Shown piece by piece: positions 49,205-58,166 of a stretch of 64,000 nt of DNA. This DNA comes from Streptomyces werraensis. GTDB taxonomy: Bacteria > Actinomycetota > Actinomycetes > Streptomycetales > Streptomycetaceae. The notes beneath the pieces are model-generated. The model saw only the letters and a list, made by a program, of their open reading frames with translations, ran no database searches and was not told the origin of the DNA. The stretch is from NCBI GenBank assembly GCA_014656175.1, contig BNBX01000012.1:124001-188000 (forward strand), written 5' to 3'. Made by a program: the position numbers and the translations under genes. Position 1 is the first letter of the stretch, and every line of letters begins with the position of its first letter.

Positions 49205-51292
49205 GTGAGCACCAAGCCGACCACCACAGACCTCGAGTGGACCGAGTTGGACCAGCGGGCCGTCGACACCGCCCGCGTCCTGGCCGCCGATGCCGTACAG
49301 AAGGTCGGCAACGGCCATCCGGGTACGGCGATGAGCCTGGCGCCTGCCGCCTACACCCTCTTCCAGAAGGTGATGCGGCACGACCCGGCGGACGCCGACT
49401 GGGTCGGGCGTGACCGCTTCGTGCTGTCCGCCGGCCACTCGTCCCTGACCCTCTACACCCAGCTGTACCTGGCCGGCTTCGGCCTGGAGCTGGACGACCT
49501 GAAGTCCTTCCGCACCTGGGGCTCGAAGACCCCGGGCCACCCGGAGTACGGGCACACCACGGGCGTGGAGACCACGACCGGCCCGCTCGGCCAGGGTGTC
49601 GCCAACGCGGTGGGCATGGCGATGGCCGCCCGCTACGAGCGCGGGCTGTTCGACCCGGAGGCCCCGGTCGGGGAGTCGCCGTTCGACCACTACATCTACT
49701 GCATCGCCGGTGACGGCTGCCTCCAGGAGGGCATCTCCGCCGAGGCGTCCTCGCTGGCCGGGCACCAGAAGCTCGGCAACCTGATCCTGCTGTGGGACGA
49801 CAACCACATCTCGATCGAGGGCGACACCGAGACGGCCGTCTCCGAGGACACGGTCAAGCGGTACGAGGCGTACGGCTGGCACGTGCAGCGCGTGGCCCCG
49901 AAGCCCGACGGGGACCTGGACCCGAACGCGATCTACGACGCGATCCAGGAGGCGAAGAAGGTCACCGACCGGCCGTCCTTCATCGCCATGCGGTCGATCA
50001 TCGCCTGGCCCGCGCCGAACGCGCAGAACACCGAGGCCGCGCACGGCTCGGCGCTCGGCGACGACGAGGTGGCGGCCACCAAGCGGGTTCTCGGCTTCGA
50101 CCCGGAGAAGACCTTCGAGGTCGCCGACGAGGTCATCGCGCACACCCGCAAGGCGCTGGAGCGCGGCCAGGCCGCGCGCGCCGTGTGGGAGAAGTCCTTC
50201 CAGCAGTGGCGGGACAACAACCCGGAGCGCGCCGCCGAGTACGACCGCATCGCCGCGGGCGAGCTGCCCGAGGGCTGGCAGGACGCGCTGCCGGTGTTCG
50301 AGCCGGGCAAGGGCGTCGCCACCCGCGCCGCCTCCGGCAAGGTGCTGCAGGCGCTCGGCGCGGTGATCCCGGAACTCTGGGGCGGCTCGGCCGACCTCGC
50401 CGGCTCCAACAACACCACGATCGACAAGACGTCGTCCTTCCTCCCGGCGGACAACCCGCTGCCGGAGGCGAACCCGTACGGCCGCACGATCCACTTCGGC
50501 ATCCGCGAGCACGCCATGGCCGCGGAGATGAACGGCATCGCTCTGCACGGCAACACCCGCATCTACGCCGGCACCTTCCTGGTGTTCTCGGACTACATGC
50601 GCAACGCCGTCCGTCTGTCGGCGCTGATGCACCTGCCGGTGACGTACGTGTGGACGCACGACTCCATCGGTCTCGGCGAGGACGGCCCGACCCACCAGCC
50701 GGTCGAGCACCTCGCGTCGCTGCGCGCCATCCCGGGCCTGAACGTGGTCCGCCCGGCCGACGCGAACGAGACCGCGATCGCCTGGCGCGAGATCCTCAAG
50801 CGCTGGACCAAGGAGTTCGGCAAGGGCGCCCCGCACGGTCTGGCGCTCACCCGCCAGGGCGTGCCGACGTACGAGCCCAACGAGGACGCGGCCCGCGGCG
50901 GCTACGTGCTGTTCGAGGCCGAGGGCGGCGAGCCCGAGGTCGTCCTGATCGCCACCGGTTCCGAGGTGCACGTCGCCGTCGAGGCGCGTGAGCGGCTCCA
51001 GGCCGACGGCGTGCCGACGCGCGTGGTGTCCATGCCCTCCGTGGAGTGGTTCGAGGAGCAGGACCAGGGGTACCGGGACAGCGTCCTGCCGCCGTCCGTG
51101 AAGGCGCGTGTGGCCGTCGAGGCGGGGATCGGCCTCACCTGGCACAAGTACGTGGGCGACGCCGGCCGCATCGTCTCGCTGGAGCACTTCGGCGCCTCCG
51201 CCGACGGCAAGGTGCTGTTCCAGGAGTACGGCTTCACCGCCGACAACGTGGCCGCCGTCGCACGGGAATCGATCGCCGCCGCCCGGCGCTGA
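49205..51292 (+). CDS. tkt: transketolase
   Basis: A 695-residue thiamine-diphosphate enzyme moving two-carbon units in the pentose phosphate pathway. GNGHPGTAMSLAP at the start, TPP-binding GDGCLQEGISAEA (Gly-Asp-Gly), HTTGVETTTGPLGQG, and GIREHAMAAEMNGIA with the catalytic Glu. GTG 49205. First of five linked genes: tkt-tal-zwf-opcA-pgl, supplying NADPH and precursors. Confidence 0.96.
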   Translation: MSTKPTTTDLEWTELDQRAVDTARVLAADAVQKVGNGHPGTAMSLAPAAYTLFQKVMRHDPADADWVGRDRFVLSAGHSSLTLYTQLYLAGFGLELDDLKSFRTWGSKTPGHPEYGHTTGVETTTGPLGQGVANAVGMAMAARYERGLFDPEAPVGESPFDHYIYCIAGDGCLQEGISAEASSLAGHQKLGNLILLWDDNHISIEGDTETAVSEDTVKRYEAYGWHVQRVAPKPDGDLDPNAIYDAIQEAKKVTDRPSFIAMRSIIAWPAPNAQNTEAAHGSALGDDEVAATKRVLGFDPEKTFEVADEVIAHTRKALERGQAARAVWEKSFQQWRDNNPERAAEYDRIAAGELPEGWQDALPVFEPGKGVATRAASGKVLQALGAVIPELWGGSADLAGSNNTTIDKTSSFLPADNPLPEANPYGRTIHFGIREHAMAAEMNGIALHGNTRIYAGTFLVFSDYMRNAVRLSALMHLPVTYVWTHDSIGLGEDGPTHQPVEHLASLRAIPGLNVVRPADANETAIAWREILKRWTKEFGKGAPHGLALTRQGVPTYEPNEDAARGGYVLFEAEGGEPEVVLIATGSEVHVAVEARERLQADGVPTRVVSMPSVEWFEEQDQGYRDSVLPPSVKARVAVEAGIGLTWHKYVGDAGRIVSLEHFGASADGKVLFQEYGFTADNVAAVARESIAAARR

Positions 51293-51326
51293 CGCTCATA
51301 TACGACACGTAGGAGATGGAATTTCC

Positions 51327-52445
51327 ATGACAGACGCACTGAAGCGCCTTTCCGACGAGGGCGTCGCGATCTGGCTGGACGACCTGTCGCGCAAGCGGAT
51401 CACGTCCGGCAACCTGGCGGAGCTGATCGACCAGCAGCACGTCGTGGGCGTCACCACCAACCCGACGATCTTCCAGAAGGCGATCTCCGAGGGCGACGGC
51501 TACGACACGCAGCTCACCGACCTCGCGGCCCGGAAGGTGACCGTCGAGGAGGCCATCCGGATGATCACCACGGCGGACGTCCGTGACGCCGCCGACATCC
51601 TGCGCCCGGTCTTCGACGCCACCGACGGCCAGGACGGCAGGGTGTCCATCGAGGTGGACCCGCGCCTGGCGCACGACACCCGCGCGACGGTCGCCGAGGC
51701 CAAGCAGCTCGCCTGGCTGGTGGACCGGCCGAACACCCTCATCAAGATCCCGGCGACCGAGGCGGGCATCCCGGCCATCGCCGAGGTCATCGGCCTGGGC
51801 ATCAGCGTCAACGTCACGCTGATCTTCTCCCTGGAGCGCTACCGCAAGGTGATGGACGCGTTCCTGACCGGCCTGGAGAAGGCCAAGGCCCGCGGCCTGG
51901 ACCTGTCGAAGATCCACTCCGTGGCGTCCTTCTTCGTGTCCCGCGTGGACACCGAGATCGACAAGCGGATCGACGCGCTCGGCACGGACGAGGCCAAGGC
52001 GCTGCGCGGCAAGGCCGCCATCGCCAACGCGCGCCTGGCCTACCAGGCGTACGAGGAGGTCTTCTCCACCGACCGCTGGGCCGCGCTGGAGCGCGAGGGC
52101 GCCAACAAGCAGCGTCCGCTGTGGGCGTCCACCGGTGTGAAGGATAAGGCGTACAAGGCGACGATGTACGTCGACGAGCTGGTGGCGCCGAACACGGTGA
52201 ACACCATGCCGGAGGCGACGCTGTTCGCCACCGAGGAGCAGGGCGACATCCGGGGCGACACGGTCTCCGGCAGCTACGAGCAGGCGCGCGCCGACCTGGA
52301 CGCGATCGAGCGGCTCGGCATCTCCTACGACGAGGTGGTGCAGCTTCTGGAGGACGAGGGCGTCGACAAGTTCGAGGCGTCCTGGAACGACCTGCTGAAG
52401 TCGACCGAGGCGGAGCTCCAGCGCCTCGCCCCCTCGGAGGGCTGA
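51327..52445 (+). CDS. tal: transaldolase
   Basis: A 372-residue TIM-barrel enzyme moving a dihydroxyacetone unit. VTTNPTIFQKAI is the N-terminal mark and NTLIKIPATEAG holds the Schiff-base lysine. It is the actinobacterial long form. AGGAGATGG precedes ATG 51327; four bases separate it from zwf. Confidence 0.95.
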   Translation: MTDALKRLSDEGVAIWLDDLSRKRITSGNLAELIDQQHVVGVTTNPTIFQKAISEGDGYDTQLTDLAARKVTVEEAIRMITTADVRDAADILRPVFDATDGQDGRVSIEVDPRLAHDTRATVAEAKQLAWLVDRPNTLIKIPATEAGIPAIAEVIGLGISVNVTLIFSLERYRKVMDAFLTGLEKAKARGLDLSKIHSVASFFVSRVDTEIDKRIDALGTDEAKALRGKAAIANARLAYQAYEEVFSTDRWAALEREGANKQRPLWASTGVKDKAYKATMYVDELVAPNTVNTMPEATLFATEEQGDIRGDTVSGSYEQARADLDAIERLGISYDEVVQLLEDEGVDKFEASWNDLLKSTEAELQRLAPSEG

Positions 52446-52449
52446 GACC

Positions 52450-53973
52450 TTGTCGAGCAGCAATCCGCTGCGTGACCCGGCGGACCGACGGCTCCCGCGT
52501 ATCGCGGGGCCGTCGGGCCTGGTCATCTTCGGCGTCACGGGTGACCTGTCGCGCAAGAAGCTGATGCCGGCCGTGTACGACCTCGCCAACCGGGGGCTGC
52601 TGCCGCCGGGCTTCTCGCTGGTGGGCTTCGCCCGCCGGGAGTGGGCGAACGAGGACTTCGCGCAGGAGGTCCACGACGCGGTCAAGGAGCACGCCCGCAC
52701 CCCCTTCCGTGAGGAGGTCTGGCAGCAGCTCATCCAGGGCATGCGCTTCGTGCAGGGCACCTTCGACGACGACGAGTCCTTCGAGCGGCTGCGCGGCACG
52801 ATCGAGGAACTGGACAAGGCGCAGGGCACGGGCGGCAACTTCGCCTTCTACCTGTCGGTGCCCCCGCGGTCCTTCCCGGTGGTCATCCAGCAGCTGAAGA
52901 AGCACGGCCTCGCGGACCAGACGGGCGGCTCCTGGCGGCGCGCGGTCATCGAGAAGCCGTTCGGGCACGACCTGAAGTCGGCCGAAGAACTGAACGCCAT
53001 CGTCCACGAGGTGTTCGCGCCGGAGCAGGTCTTCCGGATCGACCACTACCTGGGCAAGGAGACCGTCCAGAACATCCTGGCGCTGCGTTTCGCCAACACG
53101 ATGTTCGAGCCGATCTGGAACCGGTCCTTCGTGGACCATGTGCAGATCACCATGGCCGAGGACATCGGCATCGGCGGCCGGGCCGGCTACTACGACGGCA
53201 TCGGCGCCGCCCGCGACGTCATCCAGAACCACCTGCTGCAGCTGCTCGCCCTCACCGCCATGGAGGAGCCCGCCTCCTTCGACGCGGACGCGCTGGCCGC
53301 GGAGAAGACCAAGGTGCTCGGCGCCGTGCGGCTGCCGAAGGACCTGGGCCGGGACACCGTGCGCGCGCAGTACGCGGCCGGCTGGCAGGGCGGTGCGAAG
53401 GTCATCGGTTACCTGGAGGAGGAGGGCATCGACCCGGCCTCCAAGACCGACACCTACGCGGCGATCAAGGTGGGCATCGACAACCGCCGCTGGGCGGGCG
53501 TCCCCTTCTATCTGCGCACCGGCAAGCGGCTCGGCCGCCGGGTGACGGAGATCGCGGTGGTCTTCCAGCGGGCGCCGCACTCCCCCTTCGACACCACGGC
53601 CACCGAGGAGCTCGGCCAGAACGCCATCGTGATCCGTGTCCAGCCGGACGAGGGCGTCACGGTGCGGTTCGGCTCGAAGGTGCCGGGCACGTCGATGGAG
53701 ATCCGGGACGTGTCGATGGACTTCGCGTACGGCGAGTCGTTCACCGAGTCCAGCCCGGAGGCGTACGAGCGGCTGATCCTCGACGTCCTGCTCGGCGACT
53801 CCAACCTCTTCCCGCGCACGGAGGAGGTCGAGCTGTCCTGGAAGATCCTCGACCCGATCGAGGAGTACTGGGACGCGCACGGCAAGCCGGCCCAGTACCA
53901 GGCCGGCACCTGGGGACCCGTCGAGGCGGACGAAATGCTCGAGCGAGACGGACGGAGCTGGCGCCGGCCATGA
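52450..53973 (+). CDS. zwf: glucose-6-phosphate 1-dehydrogenase
   Basis: A 507-residue enzyme oxidising glucose-6-phosphate to 6-phosphogluconolactone with NADP. GVTGDLSRKKLMPAVYDL is the nucleotide loop, FRIDHYLGKETVQN the active site (Asp, His), and EKPFGHDLKSA the conserved Glu-Lys-Pro. Start TTG 52450, read MSSSNPLRD. It overlaps opcA by ATGA. Confidence 0.95.
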   Translation: MSSSNPLRDPADRRLPRIAGPSGLVIFGVTGDLSRKKLMPAVYDLANRGLLPPGFSLVGFARREWANEDFAQEVHDAVKEHARTPFREEVWQQLIQGMRFVQGTFDDDESFERLRGTIEELDKAQGTGGNFAFYLSVPPRSFPVVIQQLKKHGLADQTGGSWRRAVIEKPFGHDLKSAEELNAIVHEVFAPEQVFRIDHYLGKETVQNILALRFANTMFEPIWNRSFVDHVQITMAEDIGIGGRAGYYDGIGAARDVIQNHLLQLLALTAMEEPASFDADALAAEKTKVLGAVRLPKDLGRDTVRAQYAAGWQGGAKVIGYLEEEGIDPASKTDTYAAIKVGIDNRRWAGVPFYLRTGKRLGRRVTEIAVVFQRAPHSPFDTTATEELGQNAIVIRVQPDEGVTVRFGSKVPGTSMEIRDVSMDFAYGESFTESSPEAYERLILDVLLGDSNLFPRTEEVELSWKILDPIEEYWDAHGKPAQYQAGTWGPVEADEMLERDGRSWRRP

Positions 53974-55052
53974 AGACAGACCTCACGGACACCACGGCCA
54001 GCAAGATCAACAAGGCGTTGGTGAAGGCGCGGCGGGCCATAGGCACGCCGGCCGTCGGCATGGTGCTGACCCTGGTCATCGTGACGGACGAGGAGAACGC
54101 CTACGACGCCCTGAAGGCGGCCGGTGACGCCTCACGCGAGCACCCCTCGCGGACCCTGGTGGTCATCAAGCGCGTCTCCCGCTCCCCGCGCGACCGGACG
54201 CAGTCGCGTCTGGACGCCGAGGTGCGGGTCGGCGCGGACGCCGGCACCGGCGAGACGGTGGTGCTCCGGCTGCACGGCGAGGTCGTCGACCACGCCCAGT
54301 CGGTGGTGCTGCCGCTGCTGCTCCCCGACGCCCCGGTGGTGGTGTGGTGGCCGGTCAACGCGCCGCTGGACCCGGCGAACGACCCGCTGGGCGCGCTGGC
54401 CCAGCGCCGGGTGACCGACACCTACGCCTGCGAGCAGCCGGTGAAGGAGCTGGCCGCCCGCGCCGACGCCTACACCCCCGGCGACACGGACCTGTCGTGG
54501 ACCCGCATCACGCCGTGGCGTTCGATGCTGGCCGCCGCGCTGGACCAGGTCGCCTGCCAGGTGCAGGCCGTCGAGGTGGAGGGCGAGGAGTTCAACCCGA
54601 GCTGCGAGCTGCTGGCGATGTGGCTCGCCGACCGGCTGAACGTCCCCGTGCGGCGCACCCGTTCCGCGGGGCCGGGTCTCACGGCGGTCCGCATGGACAC
54701 CGACTGCGGCCCGATCGTGCTGGACCGCGCCGACGGCTCGCTGGCGACGCTGGCCGTCCAGGGCCAGCCGAAGCGGGCGGTGGCGCTCAAGCGCCGGGAC
54801 ACCGCGGAGCTGATCGCGGAGGAGCTGCGCCGGCTGGACCCGGACGACACCTACGCGTCGGCCCTGCGCTACGGCGTGGAGCGGCTGAAGCAGGAGAACG
54901 GCGGTGACGCGCCGGCCAAAGGAGAACGGGACGCGGGCGGACGGAACGCCGGGGAACGGGAGGCCGTCCCCGCTCCCGTCGAGTCGGTTGCGAAAGGTCC
55001 CGCGGCCGAAGCGACGGCGGAGGCACCGGTGAAGAGGGCGGCGGCGAAGTGA
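53970..55052 (+). CDS. opcA: glucose-6-phosphate dehydrogenase assembly protein OpcA
   Basis: A 360-residue protein needed for full Zwf activity in actinobacteria and cyanobacteria. VVWWPVNAPLDPANDPLG and SWTRITPWRSMLAAALDQV are the family blocks. The last 50 residues are an Ala/Glu/Lys-rich tail (EGARDAGGRNAGEREA) without fold. Coupled on both sides (ATGA, GTGA). Confidence 0.94.
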   Translation: MKTDLTDTTASKINKALVKARRAIGTPAVGMVLTLVIVTDEENAYDALKAAGDASREHPSRTLVVIKRVSRSPRDRTQSRLDAEVRVGADAGTGETVVLRLHGEVVDHAQSVVLPLLLPDAPVVVWWPVNAPLDPANDPLGALAQRRVTDTYACEQPVKELAARADAYTPGDTDLSWTRITPWRSMLAAALDQVACQVQAVEVEGEEFNPSCELLAMWLADRLNVPVRRTRSAGPGLTAVRMDTDCGPIVLDRADGSLATLAVQGQPKRAVALKRRDTAELIAEELRRLDPDDTYASALRYGVERLKQENGGDAPAKGERDAGGRNAGEREAVPAPVESVAKGPAAEATAEAPVKRAAAK

Positions 55053-55834
55053 GTACGGCACCCCAGCTGGTCGTGCACCGGGACAAGGAGCTGATGGCGC
55101 AGGCCGCGGCGGCCCGGCTGATCACCAGGATCGTGGACGCGCAGTCCTCGCGGGGCGAGGCGTCCGTCGTGCTGACCGGCGGCCGCAACGGCAACGGCCT
55201 GCTCGCCGCGCTGGCCGCCGCCCCGGCCCGGGACGCGATCGACTGGTCGCGCCTGGACCTGTGGTGGGGCGACGAGCGGTTCCTGCCCGAGGGCGACCCG
55301 GACCGCAACGTCACCCAGGCCCGCGAGGCGCTGCTGGACGCGGTGCCGCTGGACCCGAAGCGCGTGCACGCCATGCCCGCGTCGGACGGCCCGCACGGTT
55401 CGGACGTGGAGGCGGCGGCCGCCGCCTACGCGGCGGAGCTGGCCGCGGCGGCGGGCCCGGAGGACCACGGTCCGGTGCCGGTCTTCGACGTCCTGATGCT
55501 GGGCGTGGGTCCGGACACGCATGTGGCCTCGCTGTTCCCCGAACTGCCCGCGGTCCGCGAGACGGAACGCACGGTGGTCGGCGTCCACGGCGCCCCCAAG
55601 CCCCCGCCCACCCGGGTCACTCTCACCCTCCCCGCGATCCGGGCGGCCCGCGAGGTGTGGCTCCTGGCGGCGGGCGAGGACAAGGCGGAGGCGGCGGCCA
55701 TCGCCCTCTCCGGCGCGGGCGAGATCCAGGCCCCGGCAGCAGGAGCGTACGGCCGCACCCGCACCCTGTGGCTCCTGGACGCGGCTGCGGCGTCCCAGCT
55801 CCCGAGGACGCTGTACCCGCCGGCGACGGCCTGA
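55049..55834 (+). CDS. pgl: 6-phosphogluconolactonase
   Basis: A 261-residue DevB/NagB-fold enzyme hydrolysing the lactone made by Zwf. LDLWWGDERFLPEGDPDRN and VLMLGVGPDTHVASLFP are the signatures, the latter with the active-site His. GTG 55049 overlaps the opcA stop as GTGA. Last gene of the operon. Confidence 0.94.
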   Translation: MSTAPQLVVHRDKELMAQAAAARLITRIVDAQSSRGEASVVLTGGRNGNGLLAALAAAPARDAIDWSRLDLWWGDERFLPEGDPDRNVTQAREALLDAVPLDPKRVHAMPASDGPHGSDVEAAAAAYAAELAAAAGPEDHGPVPVFDVLMLGVGPDTHVASLFPELPAVRETERTVVGVHGAPKPPPTRVTLTLPAIRAAREVWLLAAGEDKAEAAAIALSGAGEIQAPAAGAYGRTRTLWLLDAAAASQLPRTLYPPATA

Positions 55835-55839
55835 CGTCT

Positions 55840-55955
55840 CACGTCCAGCCTGTCCGGCGTTTGAGGACAAGGCCCGAAGGGCCGTCGGGGGGCTAGGGGC
55901 GCAGCCCCCAGGGACGGGATGGGAAGGGGCGGAGGGGCGAAAACCTCCCCGCCCC
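55840..55955. repeat. Streptomyces-type repeat and terminator between pgl and the agl operon
   Basis: CAGCCTGTCCGGCGTTTGAG, then GGCCC-GAA-GGGCC (55871-55883), GGGGGCT with AGCCCCC (55888-55894, 55903-55909) and GGGACGGGATGGGAAGGGGC make up a sequence that I recall in many copies of Streptomyces intergenic DNA. The stems probably end both convergent operons; on the minus strand GGTTTTCG lies within the last one. Confidence 0.7.
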
Positions 55956-55960
55956 ACCCC

Positions 55961-56800
55961 CTACTTCACGGACCCCGCCATGACCCCCTGGACGAAGTGC
56001 CGCTGGAACGCGAAGAACACCGCCACCGGCACCACCAGCGACAGGAACGCCCCCGGCGCCAGCACGTCCACGTTGCTGCCGAACTGCCGGATCTGCGACT
56101 GCAGTTCCACGGTCAGAGGCTGCGACGAACTGTCCGCGAACAGCAGCGCCACCAGCATGTCGTTCCACACCCACAGGAACTGGAAGATGGCGAGGCTGGC
56201 GATCGCCGGCCGCCCCACCGGCAGCACCAGCCGGGTGAAGATCCGCCACTCGTTGCCGCCGTCCATCCGCGCGGCCTCCAGCATCTCCTTCGGCATCTCC
56301 GCGAAGTAGTTCCGCAGCAGGAACACCGCGAACGGCAGCCCGTACGCCACGTGGAACAGCACCACGCCCGGGATGGTCCCGAACAGGCCGAGCTGGCCGA
56401 AGAGTTTGGCGACCGGCAGCAGACCGATCTGCACGGGCACCACCAGCAGCGCCACCACGGCGAGGAACACCGCGTCCCGCCCGGGGAACTCCAGCCAGGC
56501 GAAGGCGTATCCGGCGAGCGCGGCGATCACCACGACGAGCACGGTGGTCGGCACCGAGATCAGCACGGTGTTCCAGAACGCCTGCGTGATCCCGGAGTTG
56601 TCCAGCAGCGCCGAGTAGTTGTCGAAGGACAGCTGCCCGGGACTGGTGAACACGGTCCACCAGCCGCCCTTCGCGGTGTCCTCCGCGGACCGCAGCGACG
56701 ACAGGAACAGACCGGCCAGCGGGGTCATCCAGACCAGCCCGATCACCACCAGGAAGGCCTGCACCACCGCGTTGCCCAGGCCGCGACGGATCACGTTCAT
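55961..56800 (-). CDS. alpha-glucoside ABC permease (AglG type)
   Basis: A 279-residue permease, six helices, first LVVIGLVWMTPLAGLFLSSL; EAA loop LEAARMDGGNEWRIF. TAG stop. ATG 56800 overlaps the partner permease stop by ATGA. It works with 56797-58161 and the binding lipoprotein 58167-59498 for alpha-glucosides, inferred from the GH13 gene next to them. Confidence 0.88.
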   Translation of the reverse strand: MNVIRRGLGNAVVQAFLVVIGLVWMTPLAGLFLSSLRSAEDTAKGGWWTVFTSPGQLSFDNYSALLDNSGITQAFWNTVLISVPTTVLVVVIAALAGYAFAWLEFPGRDAVFLAVVALLVVPVQIGLLPVAKLFGQLGLFGTIPGVVLFHVAYGLPFAVFLLRNYFAEMPKEMLEAARMDGGNEWRIFTRLVLPVGRPAIASLAIFQFLWVWNDMLVALLFADSSSQPLTVELQSQIRQFGSNVDVLAPGAFLSLVVPVAVFFAFQRHFVQGVMAGSVK

Positions 56801-58161
56801 CGCTGACTCCTCTTGAAGCGGCGGACGTTGAACACCATGGCCGGGACGACCAGGAGCAGCAGCAGGACGCCGAGCGCGCTGCCCAGCCCCTGGTTGTTGC
56901 CGCCGCCGAAGGACACCAGCCACATCTGGGTGGCGAGGACGGTCGCGTCCTCCTGCACGGGTCCGGGCGCGATGATGTAGACGAGGTCGAACACCTTCAT
57001 CACGTTGATCACCAGCGTCACGAACACCACGGTCAGGACGGGCGCGAGCAGCGGGACGGTGATCCTGCGGAAGATCTGCCACTCGCCCGCGCCGTCCATC
57101 CGCGCCGCCTCCAGCGCGTCCCGGGGCAGCGTGGACAGGCCGGCCCCGATCAGCACCATCGCGAAACCGGTCCAGATCCACAGGTACGCCCCGATGATCG
57201 CCGGGGTGACCAGCGCCGGGCCGAGCCAGGAGACGCCCTCGTAGGGCGGGGCGAAGTTGTCCGGGGGCAGCTTCAGCGCGTACGCGCCGTCGTCGAGGCC
57301 GGTGAAGCGGAAGGAGCCGTCGGACGCGGTGGTGGTGCTCGCGACCTTCTTCCCGTCGCGCACCGCCTCGACGGTCACGCCGGGCAGTCCGCTCTCCTCG
57401 CGGTCGACCACGCCCGGCTCCCCTCCTCCGCCGGGCGTGAAGTCCAGGTACACCACGCCGCGCACCTCGTCCGGTGCGGCGGTGTCCGACGCCGCACCGG
57501 ACGCGGGTCCGGCCTCGCCGGGCAGGTCCTTGGGGGCGACGCCGACCAGGCCGAGCACCGCCGTGCCGCCGGGTGAGACGTCCGCGGCGGTGACGTAGGA
57601 GCCGTCCGGTTCCCTGGTGAGGCCCTCTCCGTCGCGGGGGCGGGCGGTCGGGTAGGAGGAGCTGCCGGTGAAGGCGTCGTGGACGGAGACGACGGCCGCG
57701 TTGAGGACGCCCTTGTCGGGGTCCTCGTCGTAGGCGAGCCGGAAGATGATGCCGGCGGCGAGGAACGACACCGCCATCGGCATGAACAGCAGCAGTTTGA
57801 AGGCGGTGGCCCAGCGCACCTTCTCCACCAGCACGGCGAGGATCAGTCCGAGGCCGGTGAGCAGGGTCGGGGCGACCACGACCCAGATGGCCGTGTTGCG
57901 GATGGCCTTGAGGGTCGCCGGGTCGCGGAACATCTCGGCGTAGTTCTCGCCGCCGACGAACTCGGTGCCGGTGGCGTCGAAGAAGCTGCGCCCGACGGAG
58001 AACAGCACCGGGTAGACGACCAGCGCGCCGAGCAGCAGCAGCGCGGGGAGCGCGAACAGCAGGGCGACGATCCGGCCGCGCCGGCGCAGGCGCCGCCCGC
58101 GCGCGCCGTCGGGGCGCGCGGGGACGGGCGGGGTCGCCCTTTTCACGACTGTGGCGGTCAT
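56797..58161 (-). CDS. ABC permease with inserted beta-sandwich (SdrD_B/Cna-B-like) domain
   Basis: A 454-residue AglF-type permease, about 160 longer than usual. Helices near 30-55, 88-112 and 120-142 are followed by an inserted segment about 150-310 before the core resumes with LVTPAIIGAYLWIW and the EAA loop EAARMDGAGEWQIF. In the insert, residues about 235-300 read GVVYLDFTP, GLPGVTVEAVRDGKKV, TTASDGSFRFTGL and GAYALKLPP, a prealbumin-like/SdrD_B repeat that should lie outside the membrane. It may contact the binding protein or carbohydrate. Coupled to the next permease; 5 bases from the lipoprotein gene. Confidence 0.85.
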   Translation of the reverse strand: MTATVVKRATPPVPARPDGARGRRLRRRGRIVALLFALPALLLLGALVVYPVLFSVGRSFFDATGTEFVGGENYAEMFRDPATLKAIRNTAIWVVVAPTLLTGLGLILAVLVEKVRWATAFKLLLFMPMAVSFLAAGIIFRLAYDEDPDKGVLNAAVVSVHDAFTGSSSYPTARPRDGEGLTREPDGSYVTAADVSPGGTAVLGLVGVAPKDLPGEAGPASGAASDTAAPDEVRGVVYLDFTPGGGGEPGVVDREESGLPGVTVEAVRDGKKVASTTTASDGSFRFTGLDDGAYALKLPPDNFAPPYEGVSWLGPALVTPAIIGAYLWIWTGFAMVLIGAGLSTLPRDALEAARMDGAGEWQIFRRITVPLLAPVLTVVFVTLVINVMKVFDLVYIIAPGPVQEDATVLATQMWLVSFGGGNNQGLGSALGVLLLLLVVPAMVFNVRRFKRSQR

Positions 58162-58166
58162 GGCCG

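Noticed and set aside
48866..51187. 773-codon minus-strand open frame across tkt
   Set aside because: It mirrors the transketolase gene; its residues follow the antisense of a highly biased GC3 gene and show no domain.
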